DNA of 64,000 bases from Gnetum montanum (lineage: Eukaryota > Streptophyta > Gnetopsida > Gnetales > Gnetaceae): the NCBI GenBank assembly GCA_015680685.1, contig MNCI01010116.1:1001830-1065829 (forward strand), read 5' to 3'. The notes under the pieces are model-generated. The model had not been told where the DNA came from. It was given only the letters and a program-made list of their open reading frames with translations, and did no database searches. The translations under genes were made by a program, and so were the position numbers. Below are positions 1-10,495 of the stretch, in pieces (position 1 is the stretch's first letter; every line of letters starts with the position of its first letter).

Positions 1-1457
1 TTGTGTTGGTCATTCACTTGGGTGCTTGGATGTTTTCTTCTTGAGTTTTCTTACTGTTCCGATGTTACCCATTCTTCGGAAGCTGAGACAATAAAAATAA
101 AGAAGTCTTTGCATGGTATGGTCCCCACGCATAAAAACAGAAAACACAAAAAAAAAAACAAATTGAGGATTCAAAGCACACCCCTTAGACGAAATAAAAT
201 TTGGGCTGCAAGCACTGGTTATGGAACCAAAGTGTTCCCTCTAACTACGGCCCTTCTCGCTTCCCATTCTCTCCTTTGTTTCGTCGGAATGGTGGTGGCT
301 CTTCGAAGATGCATCCTTGTTTTCCAAGTGGATGATTTAGCCAAATGCATTGATGCAAGTCACTGGAAGTGGTTGGTTTGAGCCTGGAGTTGGAATGAGA
401 TTCGCCAAGTCACATTAATCATGAAACACACAAGGGGTTGTACACCACCTTGTTCTTGGGATTCCATTCCACTTCTCTCCTTTCCATCCTTCTCTCCATT
501 GTTCACCTCATTGCCGGTTGTATCATTAGTGTCTACTTTGGTTAATACATTGTTTTCTTTTTGGTAAATTCTTACGGTTAAGACTTTAACTCTTGTTCCA
601 AAGGACATTCCCAGAGCCTACGAACTCTTTGAATGTGGGATTGTTGGGGCATTAAGGGCATGAGCCTGCTTTGGGAAGGACCCACTGACCTTCCTATTTG
701 GAACATTAGTTAACTTCCGTTCCTTAACATTTTTGCAATTACTTAACATTTTTGTTCATTTCCATCATGACATCCCCTTCATCGATGCCATAGTTGTCCC
801 TTTTTACCTATCTTTCTTACTCCTTTTCTTTCTCCATTCTAACGCTACTGGAGGTTCGCGATTAGTCATGGGGGTACGGGGCCTGCTTTTTCAATTTTTC
901 TCCTAAGCCCCGGATTTTTTCGTTTTTCTTCCTAACCCCTATACCTTCGGTAGTCATCATCTACATTTTCACAAATCCATATCAGCCATACCACAACCTA
1001 GCCAATGAACCTAAACCGAAGCAAGGTATTATTTCCTTCATGATTCAATTACCCTTGCTAATATATGATTGTGTTGTGTGTGCAGATGGCCATCATACAA
1101 CAACGAAATGGATCTGGCGCAAACACTTGGAATGGAGCAGCGCTGAAGCAGCTATGCAAGGAGAAGGATTGATAATGCACTTACGGATGGACAACGAAAG
1201 GCGCAATCTGGGCATTGGCAGCAACAAGACTCTTCTCTCTTCTTCTCTTCTCTTCTCTCTCCTCTTTTCTCTCAGCTTCCAAATGTGGCCTGATGTCATT
1301 GTAATAAGGTGTTCACCATTGTTGTCATGAACACCAGTTTTGTCAAGTCTTGTAATAAGGACCCGTTCACATGTCATTCCATTAGTTCCATTTCCCCTTA
1401 ATAATCCCATACCTACCTGATATCATTGTAAGGAACTCGAGGATGAGTTTTCTTTCA
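1..1457 (+). other. Non-coding 3' internal region of element A
   Basis: This region has no convincing gene. It holds blocks that recur in every related copy here, among them TCAAAGCACACCCCTTAGAC near 171-190 and GAGCCTGCTTTGGG followed by GGACCCACT at 662-687. A pyrimidine-rich CT tract lies at 1228-1275, also present in E near 56580-56605. Athila-type elements often keep a degenerate env-like ORF here, but no such frame is readable in this copy. Confidence 0.7.
863..880 (+). promoter_or_regulatory. Internal polypurine-tract-like motif
   Basis: TTAGTCATGGGGGTACGG closely resembles the true 3' polypurine tract at 1458-1469 but sits about 590 bases upstream. Element E has the same kind of motif at 56220-56233. 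It could prime second-strand synthesis as a second PPT; this is inferred from resemblance only. Confidence 0.45.
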
Positions 1458-1469
1458 GTCATGGGGGTA
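1458..1469 (+). promoter_or_regulatory. 3' polypurine tract of element A
   Basis: GTCATGGGGGTA lies directly before the LTR start TGATGAG, where plus-strand DNA priming is expected. B (15292-15304) and E (56828-56839) have near-identical sequence in the same place. Confidence 0.8.
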
Positions 1470-1495
1470 TGATGAGATGCGACATGCACTGTGCC

Positions 1496-1553
1496 GCGAT
1501 ATCGCATACGCGATATCGCATCTTTCCCTGTGATATCACGTACGCGATATCGC
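1496..1553 (+). repeat. GCGATATCGC palindrome array in U3 of element A
   Basis: Perfect palindromes GCGATATCGC occur at 1496-1505, 1510-1519 and 1544-1553, with a variant GTGATATCAC at 1530-1539. Start-to-start distances are 14, 20 and 14 bases. The array ends 16 bases before the TATA box, where upstream transcription-factor sites would lie. Confidence 0.85.
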
Positions 1554-1569
1554 AGTCTGCCGCCATATC

Positions 1570-1577
1570 TATAAATA
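1570..1577 (+). promoter_or_regulatory. TATA box of LTR A
   Basis: TATAAATA sits just downstream of the palindrome array, about 100 bases into the LTR. B (9596), C (20240, minus strand) and E (48576, 57112) have the same box in equivalent places, so it is the likely Pol II promoter of the family. Confidence 0.7.
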
Positions 1578-1819
1578 AGAGGCGGCACTCCCCTTGTTTT
1601 CCAATCTTGGCTAGAAGTAGCGAAGCTCAAGCAGATTGATCACTCCAGAGTTAGAATTTTTCCCATGTGCCCACAGTAGGAATCCTAGAGTGAACGGCTC
1701 TTTATTCGAGCAGCTTGTAACTTGAACCCAAGTTGTGTACAGCAATAAAGACAAACTTGATTGGATAAACCTTGTAGTACATGGCTTTAATTATTGTTGT
1801 TATTTACTGCTTTCCTAGT

Positions 1820-2160
1820 GCACACAAGTACGACTTGATTACGAGCATCTACGGATGTGTACGGCTAATCAAGGAATCGGCTGCTTGTCGCAACGCGTGA
1901 GTACGACTTAACTACGAGCATTGGCTGCTTGGTAACCCAGTAGCGTATTCCAGGATCTACGCTTGGTAATCCCAGTAGTAGTCTAATGTGTACGGCTAGT
2001 TAAGGAATCGGCTGCTCATCGCTAGGCTAGAACGTGTGATAAGTACGACTTAGTTACGAGCACCCACGGGTGTGTACGGCTAGCTAAGGAATCGGCTGCT
2101 TATCACACTTAAGCTAAATAGGTGCCTCAGTACGACCACTTCGAGCACTTGCGTTACGTG
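1820..2160 (+). repeat. Imperfect tandem repeats in R/U5 of LTR A
   Basis: Units built from GTACGACTT, ACGAGCA, GTGTACGGCTA and GGAATCGGCTGCTT recur near 1827, 1895 and 2042. GGTAACCCAGTAGCG and GGTAATCCCAGTAG lie between them. The unit TACGACCACTTCGAGCA near 2130-2150 also occurs in LTRs of the other subfamilies. Confidence 0.7.
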
Positions 2161-2526
2161 TGGTGATCCCAGTAACGATTAGCGTTTGGTAAGCCATAGT
2201 TGCATAGTTCAGGGTGTGTCCGGTAAGTGGGAACGGATGCTGACGCTAGTTAATTTAGACTTAGGACATTAGTTAGAGTTAGTTAGTTTCTCAACCCTTT
2301 CCCCCATAGCTTAGGCGATAAACCTGAAAATACCAAAAAAATCACATACCTCAGACTTGCTTAACCATACACCGTGACACATACAAGCAAGCCTAGAAAG
2401 ACAACGAACGATTAACCCCAAGTGTTTCTTGTGGCGTTAAGGCATTTAGTCTGCGGAGTTCGACCGGATCACGCGTACACACTCGTATTCATATGGTTGA
2501 GTGTAGGGATACCTCGCCACTCATCA

Positions 2527-2870
2527 GTAACCAAAGTGTACTTAGCCAAAACCAAATATTTTGAACCCAAAACTTTTGATTCTGGATGTTGGAAGTTGGT
2601 GCAGTCACTTTTGGGCCTCGAGGGGACCTTGCCTATTGAATCATGAGCCATCAGGGGCTGTTTTGGAGGCCTCCAAGTTTGGTCACGCTGTACTCATGTT
2701 TGGCAGCAGCATGACTTAGCTTGATTCTTTTCTAAAAGTGCTAGGCCAAAATTAGTGCTGTTTCAGTAGGTTGGATAAACTTCTTGGAAGATTCATAATA
2801 AAGTTTGACTTGTTGGATATTGATAGAAATAAGCTTATGTGGACAAGATGGGTGATAGATATGTAGGGCA
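2527..2870. other. Unclassified spacer between A and A2
   Basis: About 340 bases after the LTR of A match nothing else I recognise in the window. Base composition is more GC-balanced than the AT-rich spacers. Short frames on both strands are just accidental. No gene, RNA or repeat is called. Confidence 0.4.
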
Positions 2871-4060
2871 CTAGATGGATAAATGGCTTGCACAATGTAT
2901 GGTCCCTCCCAAAGTGTCTAAAATTTAGCTTTTTAGGTTAAATGACTAGGATTATAATAAAGAACCTTGTCACCTAGTTGTATAGTGACATGCTTTATTC
3001 ATGTATCATGCCTAAGTGCAGAGTAATGCTTATGGACTTCACTAATCATGAGTGCTACTACCCTATTCTCAACTAAAAGATTCAAGTTCATAAGACATTC
3101 CTTTTAGGCTAAGCTCAAATCAAGGTCAAGTTCACTGGTAGTAGCTAAAGTGTGAAGCTCTACCTAGATTGGAAGCATTGGCAACTTACCATAAACTAAC
3201 TCATATGGTGCGTATAGGCCCATAAAGCATCATTCAATTTAGTGCTTTAATCCCATCTAAATCTACTAACCATTCTAGTGAGTATTCTATCATTTCATGG
3301 TTAGTTACTTTAACTTGACCATTTTCTTGGGGATGATATGGTGTTGTTAGCTTATGGTTCACCCCAAGTTGTTGCATGAGCTTCTAAAATGTAGCATCAA
3401 TGAAGTGAGTCCCATTTTCTAATATAAGCATTCTTGGTACTTTAAATTTGTTCACCATGTGTTGTTGGAAAAATTTGATAGCTATCTTTGCTATATAGTC
3501 TTTTACTATTGCTACGTCTACCCACTTTATGTAGTAATCCATAGTCACAATAATAGACACTTTTCAATTTGACATCAATTGAATGGGCCCCATAAAATCA
3601 ATTTTCCATATGTCAAAAGATTCCAATGGTTGTATCCATTACTGTGGTGCTTCATATATAGTCATCATTCCTCCATGACTTTGGTAACACTCATAGGATT
3701 GTGCAAAAGGGTGGGCATCTTTGAACAAGGTAGGCTAAAAGTAGCCTATCATTGGTAGTTTGAGTGTCATCCTACGCCTTGCATAGTGGTCACCACATGG
3801 GCCTTTATGAACACCCTATAAGACTCTCTATTCATCATGTTCTGGGACACACCATCTAATGAGCCCATTTTCATAGATCTTGTATAAATTACTATTGATC
3901 TCCATGTATCTCTTTACTCTATGAAGGAATTGTTCATTTTGTTTCTTACCCCATTTAATAGGAAGCTCTTGTGTTGATAGATAAGTCAAATATTCTATAG
4001 TCCATGGCTTCCCTATTGAGTTTAGAGCCTTCACTATTTTGTAAAATAGATTCTCATTGG
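2870..4060 (-). pseudogene. Integrase remnant of A2
   Basis: The minus frame at 3828-4034 contains FLHRVKRYMEINSNLYKIY and GLIRWCVP, which match the N-terminal zinc-binding part of integrase in E (FLHRAKCFMEINQQLY). Lower coordinates carry the core and the C-terminal part, ending where the LGDKVLY-like segment of E and D would lie. Integrase would insert the DNA copy into chromosomes; this copy is broken by many stops. Confidence 0.7.
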
Positions 4061-5340
4061 GAAATTAGTTTGATAAAGGTTCTACTTGATCCTAAAAATC
4101 CTAATTCAACCTTGAGAGATGATCAACTACAAAATTTTCTATTTCCTTTTTGTCGATCATCATGATGTTAAGTTCTTAAAGAATCATAATTCATCTTATC
4201 ACTTTTGGATTGACCACTAGTTTGCTCATAAGAAATCATATGGTGCTATGATCAGTGTCAACATAGATCTAGTACCTAAGCACATAATGTTTGAACATTT
4301 TAAGCACATATACCATAACGATTAGCTCCTTATTAGTTATGGTGTAGTTTAATTATGCTCCAGTAATGCTCTTGCTAGCATAATGTATGTTGTACAATCT
4401 TTTCTGATTATCTAGTTATGTCAGTATTGCAACAAGCACATAGTTAGAAGCATCAATCATGATATGAAAAGTTCTTAACCAATTCGAAGCTTGAAGAATT
4501 GGTGTCTCTACTAATTTCTACTTCAAATCTTTGAATGCATTTTCACATCACTTAGTCTACTAAAAGGATGCACCCTGCTTCATGAGTTCTACAAGAGGTT
4601 TGACTATCTTTGAAAAGTTTTTGATGAATCTCCTATAGTATCTCGTAAGGCCTAAGAATGATCTCACATCTTTTATTGTATGTGGTCATTGAATGATATT
4701 CTAGATGATTGATCTTTTCAGGATCTACCTCAATACCTTTCTAGGAGAGTTTATGTCCCAACATTATGCCTTCATGGATCATGAGATGGTTCTTTTGCCA
4801 ATTGAGCTTTAGATTGGTTTCAATGCATCTTTTGAGTACCTGATCCAATTGGTCAAGTGCTTGTTTGAAATCTAGCCCATATGTTAACAAGAATCCATAA
4901 ACACTTCAATACCATTTGCTATTTTCTTCTATAATATGCTTAATACCATTCTCTAGAAGGTGGTTGGTGCATTGCAAAGACCAAAGAGCATTTATCTATA
5001 GGCAAACATTCCCCATGGACTAGTGAATATTTTTTTCTCTTGATCTTCAAGTGTAATGTGGATCTGATTGTATCTGCTAGATTTTTCCAAAAAATTATAA
5101 TATTCATGTCTTGCAATAGTGTCCAAGACCTGATCAACAAATGACAAAGAAAAGTGATCCTTAAATGTGGCAAAGTTTAACATTTGGAAGTCAATGCAAA
5201 CTCGCCATTTTCCCCCATTCTTTGTAACAATCACTAAAGGACTAATCCATTCACTATTTTCAATAGGATAGATGAATCCTGCCCTTAGAAATTTCTCCAA
5301 TTCTTGCTTGCATACCTCCTTAAGTTTAGGATTGAGCCTT
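4060..5340 (-). pseudogene. Reverse transcriptase-RNase H remnant of A2
   Basis: The minus frame at 4992-5300 has the RT core: EKFLRAGFIYPIENSEWISP, GGKWRVCIDFQMLN and FVDQVLDTIARHEYYNFL. Downstream, near 4885-4915, the catalytic FMDDF box of E is damaged: FMD remains and then the frame shifts. RNase H-like sequence follows, with many stops. In an active element this would copy RNA to DNA. The damage to the active site makes activity impossible here. Confidence 0.8.
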
Positions 5341-5899
5341 CATTAACGTTGGTGTCATGGTTTGACTACAAGATTAGTATAGATATGGTGTTGAAAAATT
5401 CATGGATCAATTCCCATGATCTCATCATAAGATCACGCGAATGTTGTGGACCATTTGTTAATCACTTCTAGCAGTTTCCTTTTCTATTCTTCTTCTAAGT
5501 TGGCATTGATAATTACTAGCTTCTTCTTGTTCAAAAATGCATATTCTAATGTTGCCAGTAGGGCTTTCAATTCTAGTGGTTCTAGTTCCATTGTGTCTAG
5601 GATCTCAACATGTCCTCAATCTCTCTTCTTCCTAGTTGATATGTAGGTATGGGTGTCCTTTCCTTAATTATTTTAACTTATCAGTTTCTACAACATAGGC
5701 ATTAACGATTTATTCTTCTAGTTTCATGTATTTGTCAAATTGAGTTTCTTCACTTGTGATCAGCCATTGAATGCCCTCTTGTTGTGTGGTTGCTACATAT
5801 AGACAATTTTGCATACATTGTTTCTACACATCTATTGCATGCCTTGGTATCCTCTTGTTTGATAGCCCAGATTCTCTACACGCAATTGCACCCATTATC

Positions 5900-6300
5900 A
5901 TTGTATGTGATACATAAAACTATTCATCTTTGTATGATTCTAGCTTCATCTTCCTTGGAATTCTCCAAGGACAAATCAAGAATCCCAAGCTTAGCGTCAA
6001 CAATGCTAAGCCAAGCTCTTCCCATGGTAATTGGGAATTCACCCTTGTTCTTCCCCATGTGAATGACTAGAAAATTAGCAAGGTAGGACCAGCCACTAAT
6101 GGTGGTAATCACATCATCCACCTATCCAAGTGGAACTGTGATAGACTGGTCTACAAGCTCTAATCAAATGTTACTTCTCTTTAGTGGTGGTAGATTTTAG
6201 ATACATGTCTTGAGAGATCAAATTCACTCCTAACCTAGAATCAAGTAGAGCTTTACATGATATTTGTCTTGCTATTTGAAGATAAACTAAGGGACTTCCT
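5900..6300 (-). pseudogene. Aspartic protease remnant of A2
   Basis: Minus-strand reading gives SPLVYLQIARQISCKALLDS followed by GVNLISQDMY, then a frame (5924-6121) with ITMGRAWLSIVDAKLGILDL. Element E has the same arrangement with ALLDSGSNVNLI. In A2 the residue after LLDS is R where E has G, so the DSG catalytic triplet is lost. The protease would mature the Gag-Pol polyprotein. Confidence 0.7.
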
Positions 6301-6479
6301 GGATCAATTCTCTTTTATGGAAGAACCCTTGCCTTATCCAATGAGTGATTATCTGAGTAAGCATGACAGTTATGACATTTGAATTTGATGATGTTGGAAG
6401 CTTACTATGTTGAGAAAGATTGGATGTAGATGGGGTGGAAGTAGATGTGTTCCCCATCTATCAAATATTTTCTAAAATC

Positions 6480-7386
6480 ATTCTAAAAAATTGATTTTAT
6501 CAAATAGATGTAACATCACATCTAAGACATCAAAGATGCAATGTAGCATCTACAACATAGTAGCCAACTAAGATGCACCGATAGGGATGCTACAATGCAA
6601 AGGCGATGTAGCATCTATGACATAACATCTATGATATCTTAGTCAACTGATGATTCATCATAAGTGGATGGTTCTAATAACACTCCCTATATCAAATCAT
6701 TTCCTCTTAAATAGTGTATGGATTCAAGATATCAAAAAATTTAGATTCAAAACCATTCAAGATGATGAAAATTCTAGAAAAAAATCATATTTTAACCACA
6801 GATGAAAGGGAGAAACTATGCATTCCACTTGTTTAGTGTTCAAACCCCCTTAAATGATCCCTTTTCGCAAGCCATCAAATGTTTTTTTCCCTTACAAGAG
6901 GAATGAAAACAATAAAAAAAATAAAAGGGAAATGATTGCAAAATAGAAATTAGAAATAGCACTTGAGATTTTCAATAAACCCAAAAGAGCCAAACACTCA
7001 GTTCTCAGGTTTGATTATCAAATTACAAGTTGAAATAGAATTGATCAAACTTATAATATTTAGTCTACAAACCCACCTTGCTTGTGTCTCTACAGAGAAG
7101 AATAGCAGTATAAATTCTAAAAACAATACAAATCCCAAAGGACCTACACCCAAATTCTATAGAAGAAGAATGTACTTGAACTGGACTATGTCCAAAAGAA
7201 AATTTTTACACCAGATGAGAATGAATCCATGAACTTTAAATATCACACACATTAAAGAAGAAGTAGTAACCATACCTGCACACTGATGGGAGTGATGTCT
7301 AATAATGGAAAATTTTGGGGTTACGAATGAACAAGTTGTTGCAGAGACAAAGTAATATCAAAGATTTACTAAACATCTTACAAACT
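6480..7386. other. LTR-like and AT-rich spacer upstream of A2
   Basis: Bases 6500-6665 repeat phrases such as GATGTAGCATCTA and AACATCTATGA, and on the minus strand begin TGATGAATCATC, like the U3 starts of other LTRs here. The rest (6665-7386) is AT-rich and shows no gene or known repeat. I cannot define LTR ends, so no element is called. Confidence 0.35.
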
Positions 7387-7677
7387 CTAGTCAGCCTGAG
7401 CCTTCACAAAGAATGCACCCTTGGTAATGCATAGAAGATTGAATTTTGTTGGATCCTGGGATCTAGTTTGAAATCTTCTAGCCAGTGGGTAGTAGTAAAT
7501 TAGAGCCTTTTCCAAAGCTACTCTCATGATATTTGCTACATTCGAAAATTCTTTGTAGATGAATAGAATTGGTGTAGTAACCTTGAAATGGAATCTATTG
7601 TCAAGGCTTAAGAGATAGAGCACCTTGATCATAGGCATTTTTCTTGCTAGTGACATCAACTACGACTCTGATTTCAT
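7387..7677 (-). pseudogene. BAHD acyltransferase N-terminal fragment
   Basis: The frame contains LYLLSLDN, then ALEKALIYYYPLARRF, then LLCITKGAFFVKAQAD. In BAHD acyl-CoA-dependent acyltransferases the N-terminal part has an LSxLDN segment, then ALxxxLxxYYPLAGR, then an ExxGxxFxxAxAD segment, in this order and at this spacing. The HXXXD and DFGWG motifs lie further on in the family and are absent. The glycine of PLAGR is arginine here. A TAG follows AQAD, and another stop precedes the fragment. It is about 90 residues against roughly 430-450 for the family, so it is a broken gene piece or an isolated exon. These enzymes acylate plant secondary metabolites; the substrate cannot be inferred. Confidence 0.6.
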
Positions 7678-9496
7678 GATAGAGAATGAGTTCTCAATGT
7701 TTTCCATGGATTATCTCTATACTAAAGGACTCTCTACTCTCATGAGTAGGGATAGAATTTGTAGGGTGCATTGCCCTTAAAAGGCTTTGTGGTCCTTCAA
7801 TAAATGGTATTTGCAAAAGTACTTTGCAAATAAAAATCTTAACATATAAATTACTTATAGATACCTTGCATGAGAAGGGTCAAATTTTTAGTTACAAATA
7901 AGTAAAATAAGAGCATTAGCTCCATAAGATTTATTTTAGATTAATAGTACATATATTTAAAAAATAATTAATAATATTTTGTTAATTATATATTGATTAA
8001 ATTAAATAGCTTGAAAGATAAGAAAAAATTCTATCCTTCCTAATGGAAATGTGCATTAGAAATCACCATTCATATAAAAAATATATGGTGCCCTTCAAAT
8101 TTGACCCTTCATGAGTCAGACTCAGAAATTATCAAGATAAGGTTTCTAAAACCTCCCTTTAGGAAATTTGAAACTAGAATTTTTATAACATTGGAAGACT
8201 TTGAAACAAAAATTAAAATAAAATAAAAACACAAATACTAGATATTCACCTTCTTTGACATAAAAGATAGGTTGGTATGGATAACATCTTATGGTGTACA
8301 AAGGTAAGCCAAAAGTTCCATCAATGGATGAACTAACTAGAATGCTTACTTGGATGTGTGAAGAATGTACTTGATTTAGGGTTGGAACATAAGATTTTAT
8401 TAAGCCAAAGATATACCCAAGTTTTTGTATTTTCTCTCTAAGGTTATGTTTCTCTTAAAAATTTTACAAAAAATTGTGATTGAATGAATATAAAAAAGTT
8501 ATGGTTATAACTAAATACAATAGGCTTTTTTTGTATGAAAACCATTTGAATGGTTCCTATCATTATAGGAAAAAAAAGAAGTGAAACCATTTTAGAAAAA
8601 AAAGTGCAAGATGAATGTACATTCTTAAAGGAGAATACATGTAGGCTATGTGGTTCAAGAGGTCTTATGGATGAGAAGCATGTTTTCCTTAGGTGCTTTC
8701 AAACTAAACATTTGAGAAAAAATATAATATTGCAACAAAATATCTGCCATTTTGTCTAGTTAAATTTCCAATGTTGGTCACTTTGTTAAGTTTATATTTA
8801 ATTTTCATGGTAGAAATGTAGTGTATGTGTAGTAAATCTTTTGTCTTTTGACAAAATAAAACCTGAGTTTTAGTTATTTTCATATAATTTTTTACTATTG
8901 TATTGAAGGCAATAAAACTTCAATTTTAATTTCAATTTAACTTTAAAAAATAAACTATATAATATGATAATGAGCTTGTTGTATAGGAAAACTTGCTAGT
9001 ATATTTCCACCATTCTAATCCTATAGATCCACCATTTCAAAAAGCCCATGGAATGCATAGGCATAGCAATCACAACTTCACAAGTGTCTCTTATGAAACT
9101 TTTGTTAGAGATTTTTCTAAGTGGATTATTTTTTTGGTTGGAAATTAAATCAACATCATTAAAATGGAGTTAATCCACAACTAAAAAATATTCAATAAAA
9201 CTAAAATTTTATTGCATTTGTAAAATGATAAAATATACTACAATTTTATTGTGTTTGTAACATAGTAGAAATATATTGAAATTTTATTATTTATGTAGAA
9301 GGGTAAAAATAGAAATAGCTAGAATTTATGACTAAGTAATTTCCAGTAAAGTGCATTGCTTTTATGAGAGGTACATTACTTTTATTAAATTTAAGCAAAT
9401 ATCTACAATGTAGTCAATGTAACCTATTGTTTATCTCTAGTCATTTTGTTACTGTTAATGTTCAAATTACATCTGGTCAATACTACATGTGGATAT
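7678..9496. other. AT-rich spacer
   Basis: Very AT-rich sequence with long A and T runs separates the BAHD fragment from element B. Apart from the possible zinc-finger piece at 8550-8759, I see no gene, RNA or recognisable repeat. It may be the oldest non-LTR host sequence in the window. Confidence 0.5.
8550..8759 (+). pseudogene. Possible LINE zinc-finger (zf-RVT-like) fragment
   Basis: A short frame contains CRLCGSRGLMDEKHVFLRCF followed by QTKHLRKNI. The pattern CxxCG, then E, then H, then C and a basic tail resembles the zinc-binding region that follows reverse transcriptase in plant non-LTR elements. No RT sequence is seen upstream, so the call rests on this one pattern. Confidence 0.35.
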
Positions 9497-10361
9497 TGAT
9501 GAATCATATTTTCCTTACACCCTGATATTAAAGCCCCGCTATTGGATCTCATGCTATGCTATCAAATATCCGATATTGCGGAATGCATGCTTGCCTATAA
9601 ATACAACACTTGGATGCATGATCTATAGTAGTTTTAATTCTTTTGTTAATAGAGTAGCTGAATGCTTGCAATTTTATTCCATAGTCTTAGAGAGTAGTCA
9701 ATGAGTGCTCGTAGTGTGGATTTGAGTTAGTTGTATGGCATCTTATTCTAGTGGCAATGTACTTGGACACATTCCATGAACAACAATAAGATCAAGATTG
9801 ATTTTTATTCATTGCAGCACTTTAACTTAGATTAGATTTACTTTTAATACAATTTATATTCCATGTACTTGGTTAATATCTACATTTCATGCAAGTTAAT
9901 CAATTGAAAAAATGAGCACAATCGGTTTCAAGCGTAAAAACGTATTTTCTTGGTAATCCCAACAACTTTATTGTTTGGTTCATCTAGTAGTGTAGTGCTT
10001 AGTAATTCTAGTAGTGGATACATGGGTTCAGGATGTGTACAACAAGTTAGGAATAGACACTCATCATCCATAGGCCAGTTTAGCCTTTATCTTTTTGTAG
10101 TTAATTAGATTAAATAATTAATTTCTCTATTATCGTTAAGAGTAGCATAAGGCCAAAACAACATCAACAATCATATGCCTCACTTTCGACTAAACCATAC
10201 ATGGAAAAGCTATGACTAGTCCAAGTGGGAAGATAGCAAACTACAATCAAGGCATAATGATCTAGATGGAAGAACTAATCCCATCCACTAAATTCCACTA
10301 GATCATGCATGATTGCTTATGATTTGTATGGTTGGGCATAGGGGGTACCTACCACTCATCA
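9497..10361 (+). repeat. 5' LTR of element B
   Basis: It starts TGATGAATC and ends CCACTCATCA. The 3' LTR at 15305-16171 aligns along its whole length. A TATA box is present at 9596. GGTAATCCCAACAACTTTAT and further GTAATTC-like units at 9950-10020 correspond to the GGTAATCCCAGTAGCG units of the other LTRs. Confidence 0.9.
9596..9603 (+). promoter_or_regulatory. TATA box of 5' LTR B
   Basis: TATAAATA about 100 bases into the LTR, equivalent to the boxes of A and E. The 3' LTR of B has lost this box through a small deletion near 15390. Confidence 0.65.
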
Positions 10362-10362
10362 T

Positions 10363-10381
10363 TGGTGTCGTTGTCGAGGAT
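10363..10381 (+). promoter_or_regulatory. Primer binding site, tRNA-Asp type (B)
   Basis: TGGTGTCGTTGTCGAGGAT begins one base after the 5' LTR. The complement of the plant tRNA-Asp(GUC) 3' end is TGGCGCCGTTGCCGGGGAT; 15 of 19 positions match and all four differences are transitions. Minus-strand DNA synthesis would start here. tRNA-Asp priming is typical of Athila elements. Confidence 0.8.
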
Positions 10382-10495
10382 GATGCTAGTTATCTAGATT
10401 AATTATATTATAAACAATCATTGTAAATGTATTAACAATATATCTTTTAGAAAACATTAATATTTTAAGTCACACATATTATTAAAAAAAAAACC

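Larger units (their letters stand above)
1..2526 (+). mobile_element. Element A, 3' end of an Athila-like LTR retrotransposon
   Basis: The window opens inside the long region between pol and the 3' LTR and runs through the polypurine tract and a whole 3' LTR. The stretch matches, in order, 55330-57871 (element E), 13690-16171 (B) and, reversed, 24960-26300 (D), so its family is clear although gag and pol lie outside the window. The upstream LTR and target duplication cannot be seen. The 1-381 reading frame is not conserved as protein in the other copies and is not called as a gene. Confidence 0.85.
1470..2526 (+). repeat. 3' LTR of element A
   Basis: The 1057-base LTR starts TGATGAG and ends CTCATCA, a 7-base terminal inverted repeat with the usual TG and CA ends. 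U3 is short and holds four GCGATATCGC-like palindromes; a TATA box follows at 1570. The R/U5 part has tandem copies of a segment containing GTACGACTT and GGAATCGGCTGCTT. Its last bases (GTAGGGATACCTCGCCACTCATCA region) match the ends of the other LTRs here. Confidence 0.85.
2870..6480 (-). mobile_element. Element A2, decayed Athila-like pol (minus strand)
   Basis: Read on the minus strand the order is protease (about 6300-5900), RT and RNase H (about 5340-4060), then integrase (about 4060-2870). This is the order of Ty3/gypsy pol, and each part aligns by eye with element E. Neither an LTR nor gag is clearly attached, and frameshifts and stops interrupt all domains. It is a dead fragment. Confidence 0.8.

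Noticed and set aside
1-381. 126-residue frame at the window start
   Set aside because: Homologous regions in B, D and E do not keep this frame, and the sequence lies in the non-coding 3' region of the family.
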